Assembly (NCBI GenBank): GCA_009928955.1
Contig: SABN01000005.1
Span: forward strand, 1-61,434
Origin: Opitutia bacterium
GTDB lineage: Bacteria > Verrucomicrobiota > Kiritimatiellia > CAIQIC01 > Lenti-01
Length of the DNA stretch: 61,434 nt
Direction of reading: 5' to 3'
Shown here: in pieces, positions 47,359 through 56,713 of the stretch
Layout: the number at the start of each line of letters is the position of its first letter
Numbering within the stretch: position 1 is the first letter of the stretch
Position numbers and translations under genes: made by a program
Notes under the pieces: generated by a model
Told to the model about the DNA's origin: nothing
Database searches by the model: none
What the model saw: the letters and a program-made list of their open reading frames with translations, nothing else

Positions 47359-47985
47359 TTATTCGGCCGCGGCCGGTTCGGCGACGGGAACCCCTTCGCC
47401 GTCGTCGGCGGGCAGATCGTCTTCCAGCAAGTGGAGGCCGGCTTCGCGGGCCATGCGGCTGAACCGGCCCTGGCAGGGCGGGCAGAAGTTGCCGCTCATG
47501 TGGTCGAGATCCTCGGTCTTCTCGTAGCCGACCAGCAGGCACAGCGGGAACGGACACGGCGACATGCCCAGCAGCATGGACATCGCGCGCACGGCTTCCT
47601 GGCCGGCGCGCCGATCCCGCTTGGCGTCGTCGGCGCCCGCTTCCAGGCGGTCGAGGTTCAGCACGGCGAAACGCTCATCCGGCAGGCAGACGCCTTGGGG
47701 CTGGTCGCTCGCCGCCCGCGCCAGCACGATGATGCCGGGGTCGGCTTTGCCCAGCGTCTGGGCGGCGGCGCGCCCGATGGCATCGAGGCTCTGGCCCGGC
47801 TTCGCCGAAATGGCGGGCGCGAGGCGAACGGCCGCGCCGGAATTCTTCTCCATGTAGACGCGGACGCGCTCGACGAACGCGGAATCCACGTCGCCGGCGG
47901 GGGCCAGCGAATACTCCCGGTCTCCGGCCGCCCATGAAAGCGTCGCGGCCACCAATCCCCACACGATCCAAATGCATTTTTTCAT
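47359..47985 (-). CDS. Exported archaemetzincin-like protein lacking the HExxH catalytic motif
   Basis: QEAVRAMSMLLGMSPCPFPLCLLVGYEKTEDLDHMSGNFCPPCQGRF aligns by eye to the archaemetzincin C-terminal pattern, with the active-site residues replaced. Confidence 0.5.
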   Translation of the reverse strand: MKKCIWIVWGLVAATLSWAAGDREYSLAPAGDVDSAFVERVRVYMEKNSGAAVRLAPAISAKPGQSLDAIGRAAAQTLGKADPGIIVLARAASDQPQGVCLPDERFAVLNLDRLEAGADDAKRDRRAGQEAVRAMSMLLGMSPCPFPLCLLVGYEKTEDLDHMSGNFCPPCQGRFSRMAREAGLHLLEDDLPADDGEGVPVAEPAAAE

Positions 47986-48105
47986 CGGGTCCACTCCTTG
48001 CATGAAAGAAGATTGCTTATATGCGAAAAAAACGAGTTTCGCAACTCGTTTCAAAAAGCCCGCCCCGGATCCGCCGGGGCGCCCGGTCTCCCGCCGCGCC
48101 GGATT

Positions 48106-48456
48106 TCAGCAGTTCGCGCAGTAGTCGCAGCGCATTTTCTGGGCCTTGGTCACGGCTTCGAGGCAACTGACGTCGGAATTGGCCATGCCCGCGAAATGGA
48201 TCACGGTGCGGAATCCGTCCCCCTCCGGCTCGGACTTGACGACCACGCCACAGCATTTCACTTTGGAGGGTTCGCCGTTGGCGGCTTTGAGGGACATCTC
48301 GAATTCATAGACATTGAACTCGGGGATCTGGCGGGCGGAAATGAACTTCATGCCCAGATGGCAGATGTGCAGATCATCGAGCTTGCCCAAGGGGGCGTCT
48401 TCTTCCAAAGCCAAGGAAACATTGTAATCGCCGAACGTATACTCTGTGGTCGTCAT
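48106..48456 (-). CDS. Hypothetical protein, 116 aa
   Basis: MTTTEYTFGDYNVSLALEEDAPLGKLDDLHICHLGMKFISARQI...; consistent ORF, no family recognised. Confidence 0.6.
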   Translation of the reverse strand: MTTTEYTFGDYNVSLALEEDAPLGKLDDLHICHLGMKFISARQIPEFNVYEFEMSLKAANGEPSKVKCCGVVVKSEPEGDGFRTVIHFAGMANSDVSCLEAVTKAQKMRCDYCANC

Positions 48457-48523
48457 ATGTTATCGCTTTTCCACGCTTTTTTTCCCCCTCTAACTGTCAA
48501 CTTTACCCCACTTTGGCGGCCTG

Positions 48524-49909
48524 TCAAACGGCCTTGGACGTTTTGGGGGGCTTCAGGCCCATCAGCTGGTTGCGATGGGCCTCATGATGCAAAACCTCCT
48601 CGGCGGCCCAAGCCTCCGCTTCCTGCGCCCGCGCGTCCAAGGCGGCGAAATCCAGCCCCATCGGCGCGCCGAGATGCCGCTTGGCGGCCAAGGCGGCGTC
48701 CGGGCTTTTTCCAGCAAGGCCCTTGAGATTGGCCTTCACCTCGTGGTAGGCATCCCGGAACGGCCGGCCCCCCGCCACCAACTCGAGCGCGCGGTCGGTC
48801 GCGAACACCTCCGGACCGAAGGCCCGCCGCAAGGCGTCGCCATCCACCTCCAGCCCCGCCACCAGCGGGGATAGGATCCGGAGCGACGAGATCGCCAGCT
48901 CGAAGCCGGCAAAGAAGGGTTCCTTCGTCTCCTGCAGGTCGCGGTTGTAGCCCGACGGCGCCGCCCGCAAGATTTCCGCCACCAGATCCGCATAGGCGAG
49001 CACCTTGGCGGTCTTCGCCCGCAGCAGCTCCAGCACATCCGGATTCCGCTTCTGCGGCATGATGCTGCTGCCGGTCGTGAAGGCGGCCGGCAGGCGGAAA
49101 TAGCCGAATTCCGGCATCGAGAACAGGATGAGATCCTGCGCCAGGCGCGACAGCGTCAGCATGGCCTGCCCCAGCGCGGAAAGGATCACCGACTCGATCT
49201 TGCCGCGCGCGTGGTTGGCGTGCAGGACGTTGTGGACGGGCTTCGCGAAGCCCAGCAGATCGCTCGTGAGCTGGCGGTCGATGGGCACCGGGACGCCATA
49301 GCTGGCGGCGGAGCCGAGCGGGCACTGGTCGTTCAATTCATAGGCGGTCATCAGGAGCGCCAGATCGTCCAGCAAGCCTTCGGCCCACGCGGAGGCCCAC
49401 AGGCCCACGCTCGAGGGCATCGCCGGCTGCATGTGGGTGCGGCCGACCATCGGCACCTTCTCGTGCTTCTGCGCGAACGCGATCAGCGTGCGGACGAGCG
49501 CGGCGGCGGCGGCGACCGCCTCCAGCAGGCGGGTCTTGGCAAACAGGCGCAGATCCACGGCCACTTGGTCGTTCCGGCTGCGGCAGACGTGCACGCGCTT
49601 GCCCAGGTCGCCCAGCTTTTCGGTGAGACGCCGCTCGACGGCCAAATGCACGTCCTGATCTTCCAGCGTGATCTCGAACCGTCCGGCGGCGGCTTCCGCG
49701 AGGATGTTCCGCAGTTCCGCGATCACCCGCTGCGCATCCTTCGGGGTCAGGAGCGGCGGCTGGACGGGAACGCGGGAAAGCATCGTCACATGCGCGGCCG
49801 TGCCGGTGCAGTCGGCCTCGATGAGCGCCAGATCCAGCACGCGGTCTTGCCCAGCCGTGTAGGCCAGGACGTCCGCGTCCACTTCCCCCACCGTCGTCTT
49901 GCGTTGCAT
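48524..49909 (-). CDS. argH: Argininosuccinate lyase
   Basis: HVCRSRNDQVAVDLRLF, VGRTHMQPAMPSSVG, TGSSIMPQKRNPDVLELLRAKT. Confidence 0.96.
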   Translation of the reverse strand: MQRKTTVGEVDADVLAYTAGQDRVLDLALIEADCTGTAAHVTMLSRVPVQPPLLTPKDAQRVIAELRNILAEAAAGRFEITLEDQDVHLAVERRLTEKLGDLGKRVHVCRSRNDQVAVDLRLFAKTRLLEAVAAAAALVRTLIAFAQKHEKVPMVGRTHMQPAMPSSVGLWASAWAEGLLDDLALLMTAYELNDQCPLGSAASYGVPVPIDRQLTSDLLGFAKPVHNVLHANHARGKIESVILSALGQAMLTLSRLAQDLILFSMPEFGYFRLPAAFTTGSSIMPQKRNPDVLELLRAKTAKVLAYADLVAEILRAAPSGYNRDLQETKEPFFAGFELAISSLRILSPLVAGLEVDGDALRRAFGPEVFATDRALELVAGGRPFRDAYHEVKANLKGLAGKSPDAALAAKRHLGAPMGLDFAALDARAQEAEAWAAEEVLHHEAHRNQLMGLKPPKTSKAV

Positions 49910-49910
49910 C

Positions 49911-50213
49911 CTAGCGCTGGATCCGCTTGATCTTGAACATGTGCTTCTCGGGCTCCGCCAGGAATTCGGGCGGCAGCTCGATGCGGACGGTCTTGCCCTT
50001 GTCCGCGTCGCTGGCCGGACCGGACTGGGCGGGGGCGGCCGGGGCCGAAGGACGGCTGGGCGGCGCCAGCTTTTCTTTGGGCACTTCGATGAGGCCGCCG
50101 GGAATCTGGAAGTTCTTTTGGCAGACGGGGCATTCAATGGTCTCGCCGGCCATCTCTTCAGGTCCGTTGAGGTTCTGACCGCAGTGGGGACAATTGAAAT
50201 TGATATCGGCCAT
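49911..50213 (-). CDS. Zinc-ribbon protein
   Basis: FNCPHCGQNLNGPEEMAGETIECPVCQKNFQIP; similar zinc-ribbon layout to 3262..3672. Confidence 0.75.
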   Translation of the reverse strand: MADINFNCPHCGQNLNGPEEMAGETIECPVCQKNFQIPGGLIEVPKEKLAPPSRPSAPAAPAQSGPASDADKGKTVRIELPPEFLAEPEKHMFKIKRIQR

Positions 50214-50265
50214 TTCGGATTCCTCGCGTTCTGGTTGCTACGCTGATTTCAGACTGTTTTCGACC

Positions 50266-51096
50266 TTAGCACACCGGCGGAGGCTTGGGAAGCCCCGGAA
50301 TGGCCCCGTAATGGATTTTCCACAGGCAAAGGCCATGGGCCGGGGCGGTCTCCACGCGGGCGGTGCGGCGCTGGCTGGCCAGCAGGGCCGCGGTCTCCTC
50401 CGCAGGCACCGCGCCTTCTCCGACCCGGATCAGATGGCCCGCCAAGCTGCGCACCATCTTGTAGAGGAACCCATCCCCCAGCGCCGAGATCGTCACCGCA
50501 TTCCCCTGCTTCCGCACCGACAGCCGCCACAGCGTCCGGACCGTCCCGCCAATCTCCCGGCGGGGATTCGCGGAAAACGCCGCGAAATCGCGCGTGCCCA
50601 CCAGGAGGGCCGCGGCCCGCCGCATCGCGGCCAGGTCCAGCGGCAGGCGCACGTGGACCGCCTGGAGGCGATGCAGCGGGCACGGGACCGGCGCGTTCCA
50701 GAGGGTGAAGCGGTACTCCTTGCCCTGGGCGTCGTAGCGCGCATGGAAATCGCTCCGCGTCCGGCGCAGTTCCACCACCCGCACCGAGTCGGGCAGGAGC
50801 GCGTTCAGCGCCCGATGCAGCTTCCAGCCTTCCCACGGCTTCTTCAGATCGAAATGCGCGACCTGGGCCCGGGCATGGACCCCCGTGTCCGTGCGCCCGC
50901 AGGAATGGATCCGGACCGTTTCGCCCGTCAGCTGCCGCAGCGCCGCTTCCAGCGCCGCCTGCACCGTCGGTTGGTTCGGTTGCGCCTGCCAGCCGCGGAA
51001 ATCCGTCCCGTCGTAGGCGAGGGTCATCCGGTAGCGCCGCCCGCCTTTCGGCGGGCGCACCGGCGGCGTTTTCCCCGCGGCCGGGACCGCGCTCAC
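50266..51096 (-). CDS. truA: tRNA pseudouridine(38-40) synthase
   Basis: YRMTLAYDGTDFRGWQAQPNQPTVQ, CGRTDTGVHARAQVAHFD, YRFTLWN; GTG start overlapping ruvX stop. Confidence 0.96.
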   Translation of the reverse strand: MSAVPAAGKTPPVRPPKGGRRYRMTLAYDGTDFRGWQAQPNQPTVQAALEAALRQLTGETVRIHSCGRTDTGVHARAQVAHFDLKKPWEGWKLHRALNALLPDSVRVVELRRTRSDFHARYDAQGKEYRFTLWNAPVPCPLHRLQAVHVRLPLDLAAMRRAAALLVGTRDFAAFSANPRREIGGTVRTLWRLSVRKQGNAVTISALGDGFLYKMVRSLAGHLIRVGEGAVPAEETAALLASQRRTARVETAPAHGLCLWKIHYGAIPGLPKPPPVC

Positions 51097-51536
51097 GGCC
51101 GCTCCTCGCCGGCCGGGTCCTGGCCGCCGGTCGCGTCCAGGTAGCCTTGCAAGATGATCTGGGCCGCCAGCTTGTCCACCACGCCCCGGCGCTTCTCGCG
51201 CCGCGTCCCGGCCTCGATCAACACCGCTTCCGCGATCTTCGTGCTGAGCCGCTCGTCCCACTTCTTCAGCGGGATCGCCGTGCGCGCCGCCAGCTCCGCC
51301 ATGAATTCATCCGTGCGCGCCGCGCGCGGCCCCTTCGTGCTGTTCATGTTCAGGGGATAGCCCACCACGATCTCGGCGACTTTTTCCGCGGCGGCGATGC
51401 GCGCCACGGCGGCGGCGGCCTGCTCCACGCGGGGACAGGAGAGCGTCTCGCGCGGAAAGGCGATCACGCGCGAATCGTCGCTGATGGCCACGCCGGTGCG
51501 CCGCTCCCCGAAATCCACGCCCAGGATTTTCGACAT
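51093..51536 (-). CDS. ruvX: Holliday junction resolvase-like protein (YqgF)
   Basis: ILGVDFGERRTGVAISDD, IVVGYPLNMNSTKGPRA, WDERLSTKIAE, DKLAAQIILQGYL. Confidence 0.95.
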   Translation of the reverse strand: MSKILGVDFGERRTGVAISDDSRVIAFPRETLSCPRVEQAAAAVARIAAAEKVAEIVVGYPLNMNSTKGPRAARTDEFMAELAARTAIPLKKWDERLSTKIAEAVLIEAGTRREKRRGVVDKLAAQIILQGYLDATGGQDPAGEERP

Positions 51537-51795
51537 CAGCGGCTCCCCGCTTGCGCCGGAAGAAACCGGCGGCATCCTGCCGCCGCAGACGGCGGCTGGA
51601 AGCCGCCGGTCCGCTCTGTGCCGGAGGCCGGGACGCCGCGCCGGGCGCGGTCGGGACGGAGCCCGACCCTCCAGAAACCGCAACGATCGAACGGGAGGGG
51701 CGACCGCCGTGTCGTCCGGGCGGTTCGGATCTGCATCCGGACGGACGCCGACGGCGCGGCGTCCCTACCATCCAACCCGAGAGCGCTTTCCATGC

Positions 51796-52995
51796 TCAAA
51801 CCGGACAAACCTTCACGGCGTGGCGCGCCAGCAGGCGGCCGGCCTCGCGGCATTCCGCCAGGCCCGCCGGGGACGGCTTGTAGTTGAGCTTCAGCGCCGG
51901 GCGCAGCAGCTCCACCTTCATCGCCTGCAGATATTGCTCCACCTCTTCCGGGCCGCCGCGGCCCCAGCCATAGCTGCCGAACGCGAACCCCGCCTTGTGC
52001 GCCGGGCGCAGGCCCTTCAGATAGGTCAGGGCGTCCGCCATCGCCGGCATCAGCGTGCCGTTCAGCGTGGGCGAGCCCGCCGCGAACGCCGCCACGTCCA
52101 GCATCTCCGTCGCCAGGCGCGTGCCCGTCGTCGCCCGCACATGGTAGAGCTTCACGTCCAGCGCGGGCCCGCCTTCGGCGATCGCGCCCTCGACGATGGC
52201 CTCGGCCATCTGCTCGGTGCTCTTCCACATGGTGTCGTAGAAGACGACCACCTTGCGCACCGGCGTGCAGACGTCCCACTGGTCGTAGAGGTCCAGCATC
52301 GCCTTCACCTTGCTGCGCCAGACCACGCCATGGCTCGGGGCGATGATCGCCGGGTCCAGCTGGCGCACCGCCGCCACCGCCTTCGCCACCGGCCCCGAGT
52401 AGAGCATCAGGATGTTCGCCACGTAGGTCTTCGTCTCGAAGAACAGGACCGTCTCCTGCACCTCGTCGTCAAAGCGCCCGCTCGTCGCGTAGTGCTGGCC
52501 GAAGGCGTCCATCGAGAACAGCAGCCGGTCCTGCGGGATCCACGTCGCCATGCTCTCCGGCCAATGCGTCATCGGCGTCTCGATGAACTCCAGCGTGCGC
52601 TTCCCCAGCGGCAGGGCATCGCCCGTCTTGACGATCTTGAAGATCCACTTCGACACGTCGTAGTAGATCGCCAGCACGTCCTTGCACTTCTGGTCGCACA
52701 CCAGCGTCGCGTTCGGCGCCGCCGCCATCACCGCCGGCAGGGCGCCCGAGTGGTCCGGCTCCGCGTGGTTGCACACCACCCAGCGCAGGTCCGCGGGGTC
52801 CATCAGCTCGGAGATGTGCCGCAGCAAATCCGCCGCGTAGGGCGCCTTGACGGAATCCACCAGCGCCGGCTCCCGGTCCAGGATCAGATACGCGTTGTAG
52901 CTCGAACCCCGGTCCGTCACGTACCCGTGGAAATCCCGGATGTTCCAGTCCACATAGCCCACCCAATGCACGCCCTCGACGATTTTCCGGTTCAT
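51796..52995 (-). CDS. A-type flavodiiron protein
   Basis: Metallo-beta-lactamase-like HAEPDHSGALPAV...; flavodoxin domain VVFYDTMWKSTEQMAEAIVEG, FGSYGWGRGGPEEV. Confidence 0.94.
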   Translation of the reverse strand: MNRKIVEGVHWVGYVDWNIRDFHGYVTDRGSSYNAYLILDREPALVDSVKAPYAADLLRHISELMDPADLRWVVCNHAEPDHSGALPAVMAAAPNATLVCDQKCKDVLAIYYDVSKWIFKIVKTGDALPLGKRTLEFIETPMTHWPESMATWIPQDRLLFSMDAFGQHYATSGRFDDEVQETVLFFETKTYVANILMLYSGPVAKAVAAVRQLDPAIIAPSHGVVWRSKVKAMLDLYDQWDVCTPVRKVVVFYDTMWKSTEQMAEAIVEGAIAEGGPALDVKLYHVRATTGTRLATEMLDVAAFAAGSPTLNGTLMPAMADALTYLKGLRPAHKAGFAFGSYGWGRGGPEEVEQYLQAMKVELLRPALKLNYKPSPAGLAECREAGRLLARHAVKVCPV

Positions 52996-53035
52996 CCCGT
53001 TCTCCTTTCTTGCGCGCCGCCGCCCGCCCGCCGCC

Positions 53036-53413
53036 TCACGGCTGGGCCGGCTTGGGCATTTCCGCCACGATCGCCTTCGCCTTGTAGCCCTCCAGCTCCT
53101 TCACGCGCGCCACCGCCGCCACCAGGTCCGTCCGCAGCTTCTCGCCCTCGGCCGACTTCGCGTTCAGCGCATCGGTCTGGGCCAGCAGGTCCTTGCTCGA
53201 CTGCTCCAGCAGCGCCTTCGTCGATTCCAGCTCGGCCGCCGCCTTGGCGCCCGTGTCCTTCGCCTGGCTCAGATCCAGCTCCAGCCGGGCCACGTTGGCC
53301 TTGAACTTCTCGATCTCGTCGTCCAACCCCAGGCCCCGCTGCTTCTCGCCGTTCCACAAATATCCGATCCAGAGCAATCCGACGATCAACACGATATCCA
53401 GCATGTATTTCAT
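53036..53413 (-). CDS. TM-anchored coiled-coil hypothetical protein
   Basis: MKYMLDIVLIVGLLWIGYLWNG then long heptad-like helix; upstream ORF extension runs into the tRNA and was trimmed. Confidence 0.6.
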   Translation of the reverse strand: MKYMLDIVLIVGLLWIGYLWNGEKQRGLGLDDEIEKFKANVARLELDLSQAKDTGAKAAAELESTKALLEQSSKDLLAQTDALNAKSAEGEKLRTDLVAAVARVKELEGYKAKAIVAEMPKPAQP

Positions 53414-53439
53414 GATGCCATTCCTGTTTGTTTCTGTGG

Positions 53440-53512
53440 AGCCGGCGATCGGATTCGAACCGATGACCTGCTGATTACAAATCAGCTGCTCTGCCAACTG
53501 AGCTAAGCCGGC
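53440..53512 (-). tRNA. tRNA-Thr (anticodon TGT)
   Basis: GCCGGCTTAGCTCAGTTGGCAGAGCAGCTGATTTGTAATCAGCAGGTCATCGGTTCGAATCCGATCGCCGGCT folds as a cloverleaf. Confidence 0.95.
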
Positions 53513-53856
53513 CGGTTTCCAACATAGTTCGCCTCACTATGCCCCACCCCGCCCCCGATTTCAACCTTGTCGCGCCCACGGCGCGATTTATCAAGCTGTC
53601 GGCGCGACCTGCCGCGCCACAGGCGCGGTTGATCCCGCCCACGGCGCGACCCGGCGGCGCAATCCGCCGGATGATGCCCCGAATCATCCACAGATTGCGC
53701 AGATTCCACCGATTTCGAAGCCGGAACCCGAAATGTGCCAAGAACGGCCGGGTTCAGAGAGGCCCTTCTCCCTCCTGAACCCCGAACCCTGAACCCTGCC
53801 TCCTGACTTGGCCACAACTCGATTTCTCTTGCTCCGCGCCCCGAACCGACTATAGT

Positions 53857-53894
53857 CCCCCCTGTTTCACCGCCCGAAGGCGGATGAAACGGGG
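53857..53894. repeat. Strong hairpin between the two tRNAs
   Basis: CCCC-TGTTTCA-CCGCC-CGAA-GGCGG-A-TGAAAC-GGGG. Confidence 0.75.
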
Positions 53895-53964
53895 CGTTCC
53901 CGATACCCGCCTGACGGCGTGATCGGGATGGTAGAGCGCCAGTTGATGATCGAAAATTTTAGCA

Positions 53965-54038
53965 CGGGGCGTGGCTCAGCCTGGTAGAGCGCTTGGTTCG
54001 GGACCAAGAAGTCGCTGGTTCAAATCCAGTCGCCCCGA
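53965..54038 (+). tRNA. tRNA-Pro (anticodon CGG)
   Basis: CGGGGCGTGGCTCAGCCTGGTAGAGCGCTTGGTTCGGGACCAAGAAGTCGCTGGTTCAAATCCAGTCGCCCCGA folds as a cloverleaf. Confidence 0.95.
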
Positions 54039-54047
54039 TTTCTTTCT

Positions 54048-54090
54048 TAACCCGCCGCAACCACTTGTGTTGCAGCGGGTTATTTTTCCG
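54048..54090 (+). terminator. Intrinsic terminator after tRNA-Pro
   Basis: TAACCCGCCGCAACCAC-TT-GTGTTGCAGCGGGTTA-TTTTT. Confidence 0.88.
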
Positions 54091-54102
54091 CCAGCGTCTT
54101 CC

Positions 54103-54152
54103 CGCTGGTTCAAACTTGTCATGCCTCCGGCGTGATCCAGTCGCCCCGATTT
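54103..54152 (+). repeat. Partial duplication of the tRNA-Pro 3' end, interrupted by about 20 bp
   Basis: cgctggttcaaa-[cttgtcatgcctccggcgtga]-tccagtcgccccgattt versus cgctggttcaaatccagtcgccccgattt in the tRNA. Confidence 0.85.
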
Positions 54153-54158
54153 TTTCTG

Positions 54159-54263
54159 GTGCATTTCGTCCATATTCTCTACAGTCCTTCCCTGGACCGC
54201 TTTTACGTGGGGGAATCCGCCGACCCCTGCGCCCAGATTCACATTCTGAATCCTGAATACTGA
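54159..54263 (+). pseudogene. GIY-YIG endonuclease N-terminal remnant
   Basis: GTG-started VHFVHILYSPSLDRFYVGESADP resembles the GIY-YIG start (xFVYILYSxxxDRFYVGxTxDP), then runs off into unrelated sequence. Confidence 0.55.
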
Positions 54264-54307
54264 ATGCGGTATCTGTCCCGGTGCCGCGCCCCGGCGAATA
54301 CCCACCC

Positions 54308-54928
54308 ATGACCTTCGACGAATTCCATCTCATCGCCCGCACGAACGCCCGCCCGGTGATTCTGGTCGAAGGCACCCGCGAGCTGCCGGAAACCGACGCC
54401 GAAACGCTTGCGGCCTTCTCCGCGTGGCTGGCCCGTTCGTACCCGAACGCCATGTTCAGGACGGGAAACGCCGATGGTTCCGATTCCGCCTTTGCTCGCG
54501 GAGTCGCCCACGTCGATCCGTCCCGGCTGGAATACGTCTTGCCCTATGGGGGGCACCGGAAGAAGGCCATGGCCCCGGAATCCCATTGCATACCGTTGAC
54601 CGACATCCCCCGAATCGAAGAAGAGCGCGCGGTCTACCACACCGCCCAAGCCTCGCCGGAATACGGATCCTTGCTTGCGAAACGGGATTTCATTCCCAAG
54701 TTGCGGGCCAAATCCCTCTATCTCCTGCGCGACACCCTCAAAGTCGTCGGTTCCGAATCCGCCGCCCTGGGCGCGGCCACCGCCGGGATTTTCTACGTCA
54801 ACCGGGCCGATCCGATGAAAGGCGGCACGGGGCACACCATCCGCGTCTGCCGGAAACTCGGCGTCCCCGTGGCGTTCCAGGACGACTGGCTGCACTGGCC
54901 CCCCTTCCTCGCCGCCCGCGCCCCGTAG
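54308..54928 (+). CDS. SLOG/DprA-like nucleotide-sensor-fold hypothetical protein
   Basis: VILVEGTRELPE...FRTGNADGSDSAFARGVAHVDPSRLEYVLPYGGHR resembles the SLOG GxADGxDxAFxxG loop. Confidence 0.5.
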   Translation: MTFDEFHLIARTNARPVILVEGTRELPETDAETLAAFSAWLARSYPNAMFRTGNADGSDSAFARGVAHVDPSRLEYVLPYGGHRKKAMAPESHCIPLTDIPRIEEERAVYHTAQASPEYGSLLAKRDFIPKLRAKSLYLLRDTLKVVGSESAALGAATAGIFYVNRADPMKGGTGHTIRVCRKLGVPVAFQDDWLHWPPFLAARAP

Positions 54929-55252
54929 CCCGCCGCCGCCCGCATGCGACCGTCCGCCCGTGGCGGAAAGATCGGCGAGGCTTGCCACGCGAGGCGTGGT
55001 TCACCACGCTTTCAGCGTGGCTCTTCGCGGCTGCCTGTCCGCCTGCGGCGGATTCTGCCGCCCCGACACGCTTCGTGGTCGGGGGGTTGCGGGTGGGGGC
55101 GCGCGACTTATACTTTCTGGCTGCCTGTTTTTCACAGCATGGGTAATTTTCATAACTCGCCGTGGTCCACCCACTTTTGCTTGCGGCTGGGTTTTGATCG
55201 GGTGTAGATAGAGGCATGCATTCGGGCCCACCATCCAAGCGGGGTACATTTC

Positions 55253-56713
55253 ATGTTTGAGCAAGCCTTCAAGAACATCGACGACATCCTTTGGAAGGAA
55301 GCCGGCTGCACCACCGAGCTCGACTACACCGAGCAGACCTCCTGGCTCCTGTTCCTGAAATACCTCGACAGCCTCGAGCAGGACAAGGCGGCCGAAGCCG
55401 CGCTGAACGGCAAGAAATACGCCTTCATCCTCGACAAGCCCTACCGCTGGGACGTCTGGGCCGCGCCCAAGGACAAGCGCGGCCAGCTCGACCACCACGC
55501 CGCCCTGACCGGCGACGACCTCTGCGACTTCGTCAACCGCAAGCTCTTCCCCTATCTCCACGGCTTCAAGCAGCGCGCCAGCGGCCCCGGCACCATCGAA
55601 TACAAGATCGGCGAAATCTTCGGCGAAATCAAAAACAAGATCCACAGCGGCTACAACCTGCGCGAGATCATCGACCACATCGACGCCCTCCGCTTCCGTT
55701 CGCAGACCGAGAAGCACGAGCTCTCCCACCTCTACGAAGCCAAGATCAAGAACATGGGCAACGCCGGGCGCAACGGCGGCGAGTACTACACCCCGCGACC
55801 GCTCATCCGCGCCATCGTCCGCGTCGTCGCCCCCCAGATCGGCGAGACCATCTACGACGGCGCCGTGGGCTCGGCGGGCTTCCTGTGCGAGGCGTTCGAT
55901 TTCCTCAAGGCCGGCAAGCACCTCACCACCAAGGACGTCAAGACGCTGCAGGAGCGCACCTTCTACGGCAAGGAGAAGAAGTCCCTCGCCTACGTCATCG
56001 CGATCATGAACATGATCCTGCACGGCATCGAGGCACCCAATATCCTCCATGTCAACACCCTCACCGAAAACCTCGCCGACGTGCAGGAAAAGGACCGCTA
56101 CGACGTCATCCTCGCCAATCCCCCCTTCGGCGGCAAGGAGCGCAAGGAGGTCCAGCAGAACTTCCCCATCCGCACCGGCGAAACCGCGTTTTTGTTTTTG
56201 CAGCACTTCATCAAAATGCTCCGCGCCGGAGGGCGCGCCGGCGTCGTCATCAAGAACACCTTCCTCTCCAACACCGACAACGCCTCGGTGAGTCTGCGGA
56301 AACTCCTGCTCGAAAGCTGCAACCTGCACACCATCCTCGATTGCCCCGGCGGCACCTTCCAAGGGGCGGGCGTCAAGACCGTCGTCCTGTTCTTCGAGAA
56401 AGGGTCGCCCACCCGCAAGACCTGGTACTACCAGCTCGACCCCGGCCGCAACATGGGCAAGACCAATCCCCTCAACGACGATGATCTCGAAGAATTTTTG
56501 CGGCTGCAAAAGACCAAGGCCGACTCGCCCAAAAGCTGGAGCGTGGATGTTTCCGCGTTGGACGCATCTGACGGATATGACCTATCGGTTAAAAATCCGA
56601 CGGGCGGAGAAGAAGTCGTCCACCGCTCCCCGCAGAAAATCCTGGAGGAGATTGCCCGCGGAGACGCCGAGTGCGCGGAGGTGCTGAAAAAGATCAAGGG
56701 CCTGCTCGCGTGA
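55253..56713 (+). CDS. hsdM: Type I restriction-modification system methyltransferase subunit
   Basis: EYYTPRPLIRAIVRVVAP, YDGAVGSAGFLCEAFDFL, DVILANPPFGGKE. Confidence 0.96.
   Translation: MFEQAFKNIDDILWKEAGCTTELDYTEQTSWLLFLKYLDSLEQDKAAEAALNGKKYAFILDKPYRWDVWAAPKDKRGQLDHHAALTGDDLCDFVNRKLFPYLHGFKQRASGPGTIEYKIGEIFGEIKNKIHSGYNLREIIDHIDALRFRSQTEKHELSHLYEAKIKNMGNAGRNGGEYYTPRPLIRAIVRVVAPQIGETIYDGAVGSAGFLCEAFDFLKAGKHLTTKDVKTLQERTFYGKEKKSLAYVIAIMNMILHGIEAPNILHVNTLTENLADVQEKDRYDVILANPPFGGKERKEVQQNFPIRTGETAFLFLQHFIKMLRAGGRAGVVIKNTFLSNTDNASVSLRKLLLESCNLHTILDCPGGTFQGAGVKTVVLFFEKGSPTRKTWYYQLDPGRNMGKTNPLNDDDLEEFLRLQKTKADSPKSWSVDVSALDASDGYDLSVKNPTGGEEVVHRSPQKILEEIARGDAECAEVLKKIKGLLA

Noticed and set aside
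53413-53497. N-terminal extension of the coiled-coil protein (MAEQLICNQQVIGSNPIAGST...)
   Set aside because: This is the translation of the tRNA-Thr gene; start moved to 53413.
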